64,000 nt of DNA, taken from contig CP136063.1 of the NCBI GenBank assembly GCA_032622095.1, forward strand, positions 39,408,106 to 39,472,105, read 5' to 3'. This document shows, piece by piece, positions 45,334 to 57,583 of the stretch. The translations under genes were made by a program, and so were the position numbers. Each line of letters opens with the position of its first letter. Position 1 is the first letter of the stretch. The notes beneath the pieces were generated by a model that did no database searches, was not told the DNA's origin, and worked only from the letters and a program-made list of their open reading frames with translations. This DNA is from Siphonodentalium dalli (lineage: Eukaryota; Mollusca; Scaphopoda; Gadilida; Siphonodentaliidae).

Positions 45334-45844
45334 TAAGTACCAACATAGTGCAGAACCGTCTAATAAACGAAAAAAGTGACCGATTTTTTTTGGAAAGCCA
45401 TCCATAGAACGGACTCCTGATAAAACTGTAGTATGCGTTAAAGTAGTTGATTCGACAAATGTGTGTGATGCAACAGACTTTCTGTTCCACATTTAAACTT
45501 GTTAATGAAAATTGCAACTGAAGGCCCTCCAATGTTAGATTTTAATTTTGGTAATTCATTTAATAAATGGGCAGATGTAAAATCTCGCAGAATTTTCAAT
45601 GTTTGATTATTAATATTGTTCTCATTGTTGTTATTTTACCTACCAGAACATGTTATATTATATTATAATAAATACTTGATTAAATTAGCTTGTGTTGTTC
45701 TTTGAATATGTCTAAATCAAAGTGGCTCCAAAATATTTGGGTTGAAAAAATGTGGCTCAAGTAAATGAAAAGTGGCAAAAAAAAAATCACAAGTGGCTAA
45801 GGTGGTGGCTCAAGAAAATTTTGGGCCAGTGTGAACCCTGCTTG

Positions 45845-45977
45845 TTTCAAAGTTGTCTAAACGTGATGGCGCTGTGACTGACTTCTATGTCAAAGCAAAG
45901 GAATCTTATAGCAACACATTTGAATATCTCCAGCAGAAGCTGCCACTAAAGAATGAGTTTACTATTACATTGAGTAA
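45845..45977 (+). pseudogene. hAT-like protein fragment cut by a MITE
   Basis: The frame reads LSKRDGAVTDFYVKAKESYS, then FEYLQQKLPLKNEFTITLS, and is broken by the MITE at 45978. The FY..a..Y...YL..KLPL pattern recalls a segment preceding the hAT dimerisation region of invertebrate hAT-like proteins. The fragment is short and the call is tentative. Confidence 0.35.
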
Positions 45978-46363
45978 TACCCTGTGCCAATGCATTCTCT
46001 TATATATGCGAGTCGACCATAGGTCGCCTCGCATATATAAGAGAATGCATTGGCCTAACAATTTTTCATCATTTGTTATTATTTTTTATAATTTTAATAA
46101 TTTGTTCTTATATTCTTTAACAATTTTATAATTTCACCCGTATAGAGCCCCAGACAAACATGAGCAGACAGCACTCAGTACACATGCTTCTATCTATGTG
46201 TGGGGCTCCCTGCAGGGTTATTGACACTCTGAATTTTTTTTTTATTTTATGTCCTAAAATTGTTAAAGAATGCAAGATCATTTTATAATTAAAAAAATGA
46301 TCAAACAATTGCATATATATCTATGGTTGACTCGCATATATAAGAGAATGCATTGGCACAGGG
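45978..46363. mobile_element. MITE with CCCTGTGCC ends and 69-bp palindromes
   Basis: It begins CCCTGTGCCAATGCATTCTC and ends CATTGGCACAGGG with TA on both flanks. It has one full palindrome (45986-46054), a half copy (46321-46356) and the GAGCCCCAGACAAACATGAG unit shared with 26910-26985 in opposite orientation. Here the palindrome core itself forms the element ends, unlike families 1-3. Confidence 0.75.
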
Positions 46364-46436
46364 TATAATATAATATAATCATCATCATCATCATCATCAT
46401 CGGACCTCCAGATAGCTTGGATCGCCACCTCTCAGG

Positions 46437-47170
46437 ATGAACTCGCCATCGCTAATCCCAATTAGTGTCACCAATATGCTGGACGCTATGCATGTCACGC
46501 CTTGTCTGAGCTGGTCACTCCACACTCACAAAGGCGGATACCAGTTGATTCTGGATTTCCAGTCCGGCCCGGCAAAGCCCTTTTCAGGGCTCCCTACCGG
46601 GAGTGGATCGGATAATACCAGATCAGCAAGGAAGCCTAGACAAAAGATGAAGAAGAAGAAAACACCATCGATGAAAAAGAGAGATGCTGAGAGACTCGCA
46701 GCATGGAAAGCGAAAAAGTCGACGGAAACTTCACCAGTCGACTCCGCCCATACAGCTGAGATCCCGGTCCAGTCTGTCCAGGAAGTGGAACCACCATCAC
46801 CATCACCACCAATGCCAGACAAGGATGACGAAGACCCCGAAGACTCCGGAGTATATCAAGTCGGAGCCTTCGTCCCCAACAAAGCAGAAGCCGCCGGTCC
46901 ATGAGAGGTAGTGACATCGAAGACGAAGATGAGCCTTCACCCTCAACCCAAGAGAAGGATATCAGACATAGACCTCTTACGATACGTGATATTTTCGGCA
47001 ACTACGAGGAAGACACCTCAGATGAAGACGAGCCTTCACCTCCCTCACCATCTTGTACTTCACCACCAAAAAAGAAACGAAAAGAAAACAAGAAAACAGA
47101 AAAAGAAAAAATCCAACAGCAGCTAAGTCCCACTCCACCTGATCCACGGCCATACAGACATGGAGACTAA
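46437..47170 (+). CDS. ORF1-like basic/acidic protein, two frames
   Basis: The first ORF (46437-46904) reads LSWSLHTHKGGYQLILDFQS, then KKKKTPSMKKRDAERLAAWK and an acidic proline-rich tail. The second (46901-47170) overlaps in another frame with DEDEPSPPSPSCTSPPKKKR and a lysine-rich end. A PS-x-x-(K/R)RD motif with basic flanks is common in short ORFs of invertebrate retroelements as I recall. A hairpin GTGCCGCCC/GGGCGGGCAC follows at 47231-47252. No reverse transcriptase is adjacent. Confidence 0.35.
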
Positions 47171-47457
47171 GAAAAAAGAAAATTCAAGACAGGGCGTAAG
47201 GGCGATCTTCAGATGAGCCCATCACCGTCCTCGTGCCGCCCTTTGGGCGGGCACGCAAATCCTTTCACTGCTGCAGGGTATAACATTTACAAGATCTGCT
47301 ATTGATCCAGCTGCTCATGGACATTCAAAGACAATGAAGCTGTTAAAAAAGTTAAAACATCTTCTGACAACTGTTCTTTCTGACACTGAAAAAGATAAGT
47401 ATTCGATGGAATGCCATTCTACGGCAGCGTAGAACCGCCACCTCCTCTTTTGTTATT

Positions 47458-49054
47458 AACTTGTTTAAACAAGTTACTAACTTGTTTAATCAAGTTAGCT
47501 AACTTGTTAAAGTTTAAACAAGTTACTAACTTGTTTAATCAAGTTAGCTAAATTGTTTAGGCCAAAACGAAGAATACCTGTGTTTAGGGTAACCCGCCCG
47601 CCCCTTCTCAAAACCTGCCGCCAAATTCCATTTTATCGTTTTTCAAATATTTCCTCCGACTACGGAATTAGCTTAAACAAGTAAACCATTTCCTTGCAAA
47701 TATCGTCAATTCACGAAAAACGGAAGTGCTCCATTGTTGTTGTAGTATATTCGTATTCCCTCGTCATTGTTCGGCAAACCTCGCCGATTTCTCGAAAGCG
47801 GAAACCAGAAAACACGCGATAGTTGTGCCGGAATATGTATTAACTAGCAAATCGAAAGTAACCGGATATTTTGCCGATTGCACATGGCGATTGAATATGG
47901 CGGAAACACTTCCGTGTGCGGATAGATCCTGAGTTTTAGCTATTAAACTTCACAAATGCGTTCATATGAATCAGAATAGAAACATCATGGCGCCTGTCAA
48001 CTATAGCACAGACATGTTGTCGTGCGTGAACCGGGACCACACGGATTCTGAACTGACAGAAAATGACATAGTAATAAAATGTCGGATTAAAAATAATTCT
48101 GACATTTTTGAAATCAACCCAAAGCTCAAAATTACATTATTATAGTTTATCCACCTCTCACCGCATCCACCCTGAAAATTATAAGCCTGACGTAACATGA
48201 GTCTGTATCATTATGTACCCATGCATGCAGTAGGAGTGGTGTGTGAACTTAATTTTTTCCTAGTGGAACTATTTCTCATTAAATATTCATTAGTTCTACA
48301 GAAATCCGGACCCGATGAATCAACATCTTCTGTGTCGCAATGATCGGAATGCAACAGTCATAGGGTAATCAATGCACATATATTGTTCTTGGTGCTTACT
48401 TTGTTTTACAGGTGTTAATGCCACCACCGCTTTACATATTGATTATGTTATGTACGTCACGTTGGCGTAGCCGCATGTATGTGCCATTTCCAATGGAGGA
48501 ACTCTTGTTAAATTCACCTTCTGAGTTGAATATTTCGCAAAATTTCTTAGTATTCGAGTCGGTGGATAAACAAAATATCATAAGTGTCTTGTGTGGGAAA
48601 TTGAAAAGTAATATGTCCACTCGTAGGATTTGGCCTGTACTATCCGAGCTTCAGCGTGAACATAAACCGTTTAATTTCCAACACTAGACACTTATCTTAT
48701 ATATAATATCATTTAATATCATGCTGTATACATGTCATTGAACTTCTGCAACACCATTAAACTGATTAAAGCTACCATGACATTGATTAGTGTGACAATG
48801 ACTTGCCCAAGCTATATACGATTGACACTGGCAGACGATTAGAAGGCACGAATACTTAAATACTATTCCCCGTGAAAAATAAAATGAAAAAATAAAATAA
48901 AATGAAGTACCGCCGGGCCCGCCCCTGTTTTTTTCCCTCATGTTACCCTAAACTCAGGTATTCTTCCTTTTGGCCTTAATCAAGTTAGCTAACTTGTTTA
49001 ATCAAGTTAGCTAACTTGTTTAAACAAGTTACTAACTTGATTAAACAAGTTAGC
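47458..49054. mobile_element. 1.6-kb foldback element with ACTTGTTTAAACAAGT subrepeats
   Basis: The left arm (47458-47606) and right arm (48915-49054) are inverted repeats. The outer arm is built of several ACTTGTTTAATCAAGTTAGC units, each nearly palindromic. The inner arm carries AGAATACCTGTGTTTAGGGT followed by AACCCGCCCGCCCC, matched on the other side by GGGCCCGCCCCT...TTACCCTAAACTCAGGTATT. Inside are two unassigned ORFs. Confidence 0.8.
48412..48687 (+). CDS. Unrecognised ORF inside the foldback element
   Basis: A TTTTACAG acceptor-like site precedes an open frame with a protein-like stretch RMYVPFPMEELLLNSPSELN, ISQNFLVFESVDK and MSTRRIWPVLSELQREH, ending in TAG. It might be element-encoded or captured sequence. 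No family was recognised. Confidence 0.25.
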   Translation: MLMPPPLYILIMLCTSRWRSRMYVPFPMEELLLNSPSELNISQNFLVFESVDKQNIISVLCGKLKSNMSTRRIWPVLSELQREHKPFNFQH

Positions 49055-49059
49055 ATCTG

Positions 49060-51500
49060 ACCAATCACTAATAGCCATTTTATGTCGGGGGTTTCTATTC
49101 GTTGTGACCTAATGACTTTTTGGTGCATGCGCAGCAAAGGGGTCATGCATATGGCCTGGTGATGTAAGCTATTAGTAGTCAGTGTTGCACGGTGCGGCTA
49201 GGGTAAAGTTTATTGCACGCAGGTAAACTTATTTTATTATCTAATGTTGGTCTTGCGACTCAATTTCTGCAGTTCGATGTCTGTAGCTGAGCAAGGCGTT
49301 GATGACTTTTCATACCCCTCAGTATTTGATGCATGTATTGCATTATCATTTGAATTCCCTGTAGTAGTCTCATTTAATTAGTCTGGACAGATGTGCCATA
49401 TCGAATCGGTATTATTTATTGGAAGCGGAGGCCCATGCATGGACATTGTAGATTGACAAAATGGTAAATGTTCAAAAGTTTCTCACTAAATCAAGTAGGC
49501 CCCTAGTCCCAACTACATGTACATGTAGCCTTATAGCGGGCAACTTTATTTGAAATCTGACCCCCCCGGCTGTATCTTATAATACGACACAGTCGGACAC
49601 ACAGAATTACAGGCTAATCGACACAAGGCGACCTGAGATAGAGCACGGTTTCTTATGGGCATAAAAGCGACCTGGAGGGTAGAGCGCTAATGTCGCAAGA
49701 GATATATAGGCTATACTCGTCCTTGACCTCGATCAATGGTATACTCGTAGGGCGCGCATCTGAAATCGACTCCACCCACCCCGCAGGCCAATTCTGAGGT
49801 AAAAGTCGAGTATATAGCTCTTGCGATATTTATACCCTTCTACTGATCGGGAGATGCAATATAGCGGTGTGATACATTTATAGTTAGGCCTACGTCACTT
49901 GGATCGACAGCGCGATACATGTGCGATCATTGAAATTCGTCTGTTTTGACTGACTATCTCCTAGTCTAAATATAATATATAGTTAGTTCATTTTTGTTTG
50001 GCGCTTTACATCAATTTAAGCTGAAGCTCACACCATATTTGAATTTATTTTTCGTAATCAAAAGCATTCGACAACACGGTGTTTGTATTGGTCACTATCG
50101 CTCTACGACGGACACCGTTTTGGCGAACCAAAATTACCGGAAATAAGATTCTCTTATAAACAAACAATCGCGCGGAACCTTGAAGAGAATTGGCCCCTGA
50201 GTTTAAATATGTTAGTGTTATACAATTACTGGTTACAATTCAAATGTCATCTTAAATCGTATACTAGAATGTAAATCAGTGTCCGCTCGCATTTATTTTG
50301 CCACTATGGGTCTAAAAAGCACGCTGTTATAAATGTTATAGGAATCACTGTATCAAACTATCATAGTGTATCATATACTGTATGGGAGTATAGTCCAGGA
50401 GCTAATAGGGGTACCCTCATGACCCTTGCACCCCCCCTGGATCTTAACTTCACCCCACTCATTTTGTTCCTTATTATGTCCTTCAACTTTTAAGCAATGT
50501 TAACATTACAAAAAGTGGCTGCATAGACTCCAGACACGATGGCGTCCATCGTGGCAGCCGTTTTTCAGACCAGACCCTAAGTCGGTTTTATGCAAATTAT
50601 AGCGGGAAAATCTAGTACAATGTACACATGTATACAAATGTATATATTTTCCTGAAGCTAAGATATAATGACACATTTTTGGGGCAAAATTGAAACTCAC
50701 CAATCAAGATGGCCGCCAAAATGGCCGACGGAAGTTGAAAATATGACAGGTTTAGTAATATGACCATTGGAGCAATTATATATGCCATTATTGGGGTCCT
50801 AGTCCCTTCCGATCCCTCAAAAATTCGATTTTACAGAACGCGGTATAAAATTTCACCAAAAAAATCACAATTGGGATTCCAGTTATATTTCAACAAGAAA
50901 TGAACAGAACTTTGTAATGCAAGTGAGGCATATCATTACCTATGAACATTCAAACTCACTGGAACCAATTCAATTAAATTCAATTCTTACTTTGGCTCAA
51001 GATGGTTGCCAAAATGGCCGCCAAAATATGGAAAATGGTAAATATTGCCCCAGCGTGTTCTGCAATCGCTTACAAGTTGTGGTTGATGTATAACATTGGC
51101 TATTCTGCATTATATACATTGAAAACTAACATGTATGATGCATTATGGATCATTGTTACTATTGTCACCACTGCCAATCATTATCGTCATCATCATCGCC
51201 ATCACCATAGCCATTCAAAACATTATCATCATCATTACCACCACCATAGTTATCGTCATACTCCATATATCAGCCTCATCATCATTATCCTCGTCGTCAT
51301 CCGCGTCTAAATAACATCATGGAGTCGTCGTCACCGTCATCGCAATATCTTCACTCTCATTATCAATAGCGGCACAGTCATCATCATCTTGACATACCAC
51401 AAACATAGTCATTGTATCATTATAAAGATAGTTTTCACTATCTTCATCCCAATCATCTTCGTTATAATCAATCATCATTGCTATATATGTCATAATATAT
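49060..51500. other. 2.4-kb region without a recognised gene
   Basis: It contains AAGATGGCCGCCAAAATGG-type words (50520-50730, 51000-51030) typical of old repeats, and a CAT/ATC-rich stretch (51170-51420) whose ORFs are low-complexity. The ORF at 50083-50274 shows no motif. Confidence 0.45.
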
Positions 51501-51508
51501 GTCACCAC

Positions 51509-52310
51509 CAGACTTTCATTTTTGAGGCGCGCGATCGCTCTTGCGCACCATCGCGCGCCTGAAATAGAATACCAGCGAGCGATCGATTGCGCACCTAGGC
51601 CAAATACAGCGAGCGAAGTTGGCCGAACCTGATAACGATATTTTCAGTGTCTACCCAGACGAGATTGGTTAATAATGTGTCCCATTTTCCGTTTTATTAC
51701 CGCGTTGCGAGAATGCCTGTGTGATGTGTCGCGAGATCAAAGGTGCCGCGACCTAGTTACCAATTCCACAACTTTCCATTCACAGTGCGGTGTCAATCAA
51801 CCCGCCCGACGTTTGATCACCGACACCAGTAAATTATTTGAGGTCACACGGTGTTGAATGCACAATCTGTCTGAATGATTCAAAGCTAAAAATACATTTG
51901 AATGATTTCTATGTATGGCTTATGACGTCACATAAATTCATGGAAAATCAAAGCGAGACCACGTGGCCGGGAGAAGTTTATATTATTCTGTCAGCATGGA
52001 ATCGGAGTATTAAATTGATTCTTTATTAATAATTATGAATTACAATTAGTATAGGAGCATGTACAATATAAAACATAGTGTGTAACATTCACTTGTGCTT
52101 ATGGATAGTGGATTAAGCAGTGTTAAACCATCAAAGAGATTCACTGGACATCGATCGTGAGTTAACTAATTCAATTTACGCGGCATTTATGAATGTATTT
52201 CGGATTTCCGGCAATCCGCTGTTTATTTTATCTTGATAGAAACTGCGCGCCTGGGCCCAAACCAGCGAGCAAGACTATGCGCGCCTTCATTTTCTAAAAA
52301 TGAAAGTCTG
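51509..52310. mobile_element. 802-bp MITE, hAT-like, CAGACTTTCATTTTT ends
   Basis: CAGACTTTCATTTTT and AAAAATGAAAGTCTG are perfect inverted repeats. CACCAC stands on both flanks (51503-51508, 52311-52316), shorter than the 8 bp expected for hAT. Subterminal GAGGCGCGCGATCGC and GCGCGCCT words also occur inside the hAT MITE at 54805-55347. No transposase ORF. Confidence 0.8.
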
Positions 52311-52335
52311 CACCACCATAATCGTTGTAAGCATA

Positions 52336-52622
52336 CCCTGCTGGAAAAAACAAGTGTCCACTTAACTGCGGTGCGGTTAGGGTTGCCACCGCGGCCGAAA
52401 TGCAACTACACCGCGGCATGGTGTAGTTGCTACGGTGTACTTTCATCAAACTGAAAAAAGAGAATACAAACCAGAAATCTAACCACGGTGGACATGCCAT
52501 TCGACCGCGAGGGTAGTTGCCTTTCGGCCGCAGTGAACTTGCCGTTTGGCCGCAGTGTACTTGCTGTTCGGCCGCGGTGCTCAACTGCAGTTACAAACTC
52601 TGACACCGCAGCCGAACGGCAA
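52336..52622. mobile_element. Right-truncated copy of the TA-flanked CCGCGG MITE
   Basis: It begins TA/CCCTGCTGGAAAAAACAAGTG and follows the 44958-45333 element closely, with an internal deletion, until AACGGCAAA, where similarity ends. Confidence 0.8.
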
Positions 52623-52879
52623 ATTAAAGTTAACAAAATTTTAAAAACTAACACCATTTTAACTTCGCCCGAGTTAGCACACCCAATTTGGTTTAAATCG
52701 GTCCAAAATATTGTGTTATGTACTGGTAAATTTGTTTGGAGCGACATTAAACCCAATTCAGGCAATTCTATTCCATGCCTTTGGACTACTTAGCTATTAA
52801 TATGGCTATAATATTTTCTGATGTCTCTTATGCCAATGTGCAGATAAATAAAGCTATGGTATCTAATTTTTTTAAAAGT

Positions 52880-53830
52880 TTCAAGTCCATCCATCCATCC
52901 ATCTGTTAACATTTTCCTTTGGCACACCATACAGCCCACATTTATTTTCCGATCATCTTGAAATTTTGTATAGAGGTTCAGGTCACCACATAGATGTGAA
53001 CCTCCTATCTTGGGCCCGTTCCATCATTCAGAATGGCCGCCATGGTGGCCATCTTGAATTTGTTTGCAACACCCTACATGTCACAATTATGAGCAGATTT
53101 TCTCGAAACTTGGTAGTATGAGTCGACTTTGTATGACATGTAAATGTGAGCATCCTATTTAGAACCTTACCAGGAATCCAAGATGGCTGTCATCGTGGTC
53201 ATCTTGAATTTCTTTTGCACATCATACAGATAACATTTATGAACAGATTTTGACGAAACTTAGTATGATAACTTAGTATGATGAGCATATGTGAGCCTCC
53301 AATTTTGGGTCATTTCATGCATCCAATATGGCCACCAAGTCGGCCATCTTGAATTTCTTTGGCACACCCAAGTATGATGAGCCGATGTTACTCTCCTATT
53401 TTGAGCTTGTTCTAGAATCCAAGATGGCCACCTTGGCGGCCATCTTGAATTTCTCTTGCACACATTACAGATAACTTTTATGATCATATTTTATCGAAAC
53501 TTGGTATGGTGACTTAGTATGACAAGTAAATGTGAGCCTCTTATTTAGAACCTTCTCAGGAATCAAAAATGGCTGCCATAGCTTCATAAGGATCTACGGG
53601 ATTACCTCTAGATGGGAGCTTATCATTTTATTTCTTCAGAATTATGTTAAAACATGGCTGCCAGTGGCCATCTTGGATTTTACTCTTTGTATGACTAAAT
53701 CTTTCAGCACACCATATGGGTCGCATCTCTCATCCCATTTGTCACCAAAGTTCATATGAATCTTCTTAAGTGTCCTCTAGTTAAAACATGGCTGCCAGTG
53801 GCCATCTTGTATTTTACTCTTTGTATGACT
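52880..53830. repeat. Degenerate repeats with AAGATGGCCGCC / GGCGGCCATCTTG palindromes
   Basis: Units of about 180-200 bases share GGCCATCTTGAATTTCTTT, GCACACCATACAGATAACAT, AAACTTGGTATGATGA and GTGAGCCTCCTATTT. Five or six copies occur. At 53650-53820 ACATGGCTGCCAGTGGCCAT is duplicated. No coding sequence. Confidence 0.75.
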
Positions 53831-54139
53831 GAATCTGTTGTGTGCATACTTGTTTTAAAAGTATTACATAGACTTCTGCTTTCCGTGTTGCTCCATACAT
53901 TAACATTTGACAATAGGGTCAGTGTCATTGATACTTTCATTTAAGTTCCGATAACAAAACAGCTTTCATATTGTGGGACAAAATTTTAATTGATATTCTA
54001 CCGTCTTCGTTTTATTTAATTAAAAATAATTGTATATTTGGAGACTATCATTTCAATAGTCTTTTTTTTTTGTCCTTGTGGCGATATTATTTGTATGTTT
54101 AAGTTATTCTCATACTTTAGTTTTCCAACCAGTATTTTG

Positions 54140-54450
54140 TCCCTAAATAGCCCGGACGAAGTCGGGCACATCAGCTGGTCTATTATGTATTTTGGAACTT
54201 CTGTCTGTGTGTATGTATGTATGTATGTATGTATGTTATAGAGTCGAGAACTGCTCGACTAATTTGACACAAATTTGGTATGTAGGCCTACTGTGATCCC
54301 GGAACAATGTGGGCATGTCTAATTTCACAGGCAACCGTGTCTTTGATCTTGACCTCGCTCATATTCATGTAGGCATGTTTCTGGACCGATCCTAATGATC
54401 AAAAAGAAATCCCTAAGTAGCCTGGACAAAGTCAGGTACACCAGCTACAT
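54140..54450. repeat. Duplicated CCCTAAATAGCCCGGACGAAGTC segment
   Basis: CCCTAAATAGCCCGGACGAA, then GTCGGGCACATCAGCTGGT, occurs near 54142 and, diverged, near 54409. Each contains a CCCGGACGAAGTCGGG-type hairpin. A (TATG)n run lies at 54211-54236. It resembles the ends of widespread invertebrate repeats. Confidence 0.65.
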
Positions 54451-54804
54451 GTAGTTGTATTATAAATGATGTGGTTTGAATGGAATAAAATATTACTTGG
54501 CCAAATTGCAACATTTTTGCAGTGTACCTGTCTACGCGTATGCGTTGTTTCATTGACAGTGTTGAACATGTCATCATAACATTTAGTTTTATTTTCAGAC
54601 ATCATGGCTGATGACAAAAAGCAAAAATTATTTCTGTCGTTGAGAAGTAAAATGAAAATGGCTGGGTTTGGTAGCAGCAGTGATTCAGAAGAAGGTGATC
54701 AAGACCCAACGAAACATAAAGATGCACATGCCTCAGCCATCAAGAGGAAGCGTTTGCATGGAAATGATCTTGCTGTTAAAACAACTCGAAAAATTAAATT
54801 TGGT

Positions 54805-55347
54805 CAGGCCTTCGATTATGAGGCGTGCGATCGCGCACCATAGCACGCCTGAAATTAAATCTTGGCGAGTAATTAATCACACTCCTCGGCGATATTAGGC
54901 GCACGATTGAAAAAGGGTTTATAATAACGATCAACCTTGTTTGCTGGAGAAGACTGACAGACATGCCGTATACGACGGAAGTAATTGTTTTAAGTTTTGC
55001 GCATGCGCTAGAACATTATTATAGTCAGGTGCGTTTAGCGATGTCGTCGCATTCGTATGTAGGTCTGAGTAATTCTCGGCTAGATATTACATGGTCTCTG
55101 ACCGCATTTCATAACAACTTACATCCAACGGAAGCATTACGACGCAATTCGAGAATGGAGTTTTAATTACTTCAATGTGGAGAATACATGTGTACAAGAT
55201 GAATCACAATGGTGATAAAATTTATTTAAATTTGAGTCTTCGTTTGGCATTTTATACCTCCGAAATATCCACCAAAATCACACGCCTGGGTTTCAGGTTA
55301 GGCGAGTGACCAACCACACTCCTGCATTTTACAGAATCGAAGGCCTG
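54805..55347. mobile_element. hAT MITE 1 in the HECT-like gene
   Basis: CAGGCCTTCGATT and AATCGAAGGCCTG are perfect terminal inverted repeats. The 8-bp AATTTGGT stands at 54797-54804 and 55348-55355. Inside, GAGGCGTGCGATCGC and GGCGAGT words recur on both sides. Removing the element and one duplication keeps the host reading frame. Confidence 0.93.
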
Positions 55348-55502
55348 AATTTGGTTGGATTCACTGTGGCAAAACAGTTCGACTCAAAACAGGTGGTGGT
55401 GTACGGGATGAAGAAGTTAATAATAAAGCTGTAAAAGAGGAGCAGATTCTTTCCTGCAGGAAAATCAAAACGAGGAAATGTAGAAGAATTTAATATTCTT
55501 AA

Positions 55503-56022
55503 AGATGGATTATCTCTTTAAATAATTTTTTTTAAATAGTTGCGTGGGTATAAAATAATAGATATGAACTGAATACACCTGTCCGGAAAAGCTTCTATCA
55601 ATTAATATGGATTTTATTTCGAATATTAAATCGGGACCGTTTATGTGTGTATTTTTATAACAGACCATTCGGATGATACCATATTGCGATATAGAGCACT
55701 GGGCTGTTCCTTTGGCTACGCACCGAAAGTCAAATGTCCCAGATTGATTGTTTGTATTGTTTTGTTCCACAGATATAAGCGATAATGAGTATAATTAACG
55801 TTTATTTGTGACAAAATTGTACAATAAAATTTCTGGTCTCTGTTAACAGTAACCACTACTGTTCGTTAGCTGAACAAACACACCTTTTTAGACCAGAAAA
55901 TATTCGAGATAAAATTAATATTAATCGATAGAAGCATTTCCGGACAAAAGTCTTCGATTCAAATCTAATATTTTATAACCGGGTAACTATATAATACATG
56001 TTTACAAAGAGATAATCCACCT
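55503..56022. mobile_element. TTAA-flanked MITE with AGRTGG ends, Kolobok-like
   Basis: TTAA at 55499-55502 and 56023-56026 flanks ends AGATGGATTATCTCTTT and AAAGAGATAATCCACCT. Inner arms also pair (TCCGGAAAAGCTTCTATC with GATAGAAGCATTTCCGGA). TTAA with RRG-type ends is what Kolobok elements show. Removing it and one TTAA leaves the host frame open. Confidence 0.88.
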
Positions 56023-56429
56023 TTAACTATGAGCATAAAGTGTTAGATGATACAATCAATGTCAAAGACCTTGCCAAAAGTTCAGGAGTTAGTTTGCTAC
56101 GGTTTTACTTGGAAACCAATCTGCCTTCAAGTGACATAGAAAATGTGAAACCACAGACCAGTGAAACAAAGACTTCAGGACTTGATGTGTCAATTGATAG
56201 CAATCCTTGTAATCTGTTATCAGACACCATACCATGTTCTTTGAGCAGTGATGATGAATTTGCTCTACCTGATCTTATAACACCTTCCATCACTACACAA
56301 CAAAGCAGATATATAACTGCAGCTTCCTTAGATGAAAGCACATGGATAGATGAAGTCAGCAGGTCATTACTAAATTTTGAAGCAGATCCTCCTGTGGATT
56401 CTACTAGTAATTCCACAGCAAGGCCATAA

Positions 56430-56511
56430 TTAAAGAGGTATTTGTTTGTCCTCGCCCCGACCGACTCGATTTTAACGGCCGACTGGAAATTCTTTTATTG
56501 AGATTGAGAAT

Positions 56512-56550
<39 letters not shown>

Positions 56551-56820
56551 ATTTTTTCAGTAGTGGTATGTTGTCTGAGAAGCTCATTTTCGGTCAGAAA
56601 CTCCAGCAACTGTGACTGAACAGCATAATTATTTATTGTTCTTGTTGTGTTTTTCCAATTATTAAATTTTTAATTTGTTATCAAATTAATCCCTGACTAT
56701 TTATTAATATTGATACCCTCGGCCTTCACCATGGAGGGGACCCTTAGTATGCCATTCCACCTTGCAAAAAAATCAAAAAATCCCTACCTACCTACCCACC
56801 TGAAAATGTTTGGGTAGGGG
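56430..56820. other. Insert of mixed repeats in the HECT-like gene
   Basis: GCCCCGACCGACTCGATTTT, a 27-base poly-A (56519-56547) and CCCTACCTACCTACCCACC lie between the two parts of the gene. The poly-A suggests a retroposed fragment. No target duplication was found. Confidence 0.45.
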
Positions 56821-57583
56821 TGTGGACAAACAAACAATTTATTAATTTTGGCCCAACTGATGATAATTCTGCCAGTGGTTCGGCTATGTGTATAAAAGTT
56901 TGTCGTTCAAACATCGTAAATGATCTGGTAGGTGCATTCAAAGCACCTGAAATAATGGAGGTTGACATTACATTTCAGTTCATCAACGAACGAGGAAGTG
57001 ATCAGAAAGGGGTTTCTCGGGAAGTATACACAGCTTTCTGGAAAGAGTTTTTGAACACTAAGGCTGATGGTGAAAGGCTGATGGTTCCATCAATAAATTC
57101 TGACAACTGGCAATCAGAAGAGTGGTCAGCAATTGCGAAAATATATGCCAAAGGATTTCTCGATCACCATATTGTTCCTTTGAAGTTGGCACCTGCTTTT
57201 GTGGTTGCTTTCTGTTTTGGTCAGGATGCTGTAACATCAGAACTTTTAATGAGTTCAATCATGAGGTACCTCAGCCAAAATGATGAAGAAATTGTTAAAG
57301 GTGCCCTTTCCGGAAACTTTTTGGAAGATGACGAGGAAACATTCATTGATATCATGTCAGGACTAGGGTGTCAAAAAATACCAAAGACTGATGATATAAG
57401 ACAATGTTTGTTGCATCGTGCTCACATAAAATTTATACAGGAACCAAAGTTTATATTGGACTGTTTTACTACTACTGCACAAAAGTACATAGCATTTAGT
57501 TCAGTTGAAGACATCATGAAACTGTATGAAGAATGCAAGCCAACCGGCAGAAAAATCATTAGCCTTATGAAGGCTACTCCAAA

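Noticed and set aside
45111-45532. Overlapping ORFs on both strands
   Set aside because: They are translations of the CCGCGG MITE interior and change with its repeats.
46526-47001. Two minus-strand ORFs opposite 46437-47170
   Set aside because: They are antisense of the lysine/proline-rich ORF and show no motif of their own.
51002-51310. 102-codon histidine-rich ORF (possible metal-binding protein)
   Set aside because: It translates a CAT/ATC-rich simple-sequence tract.
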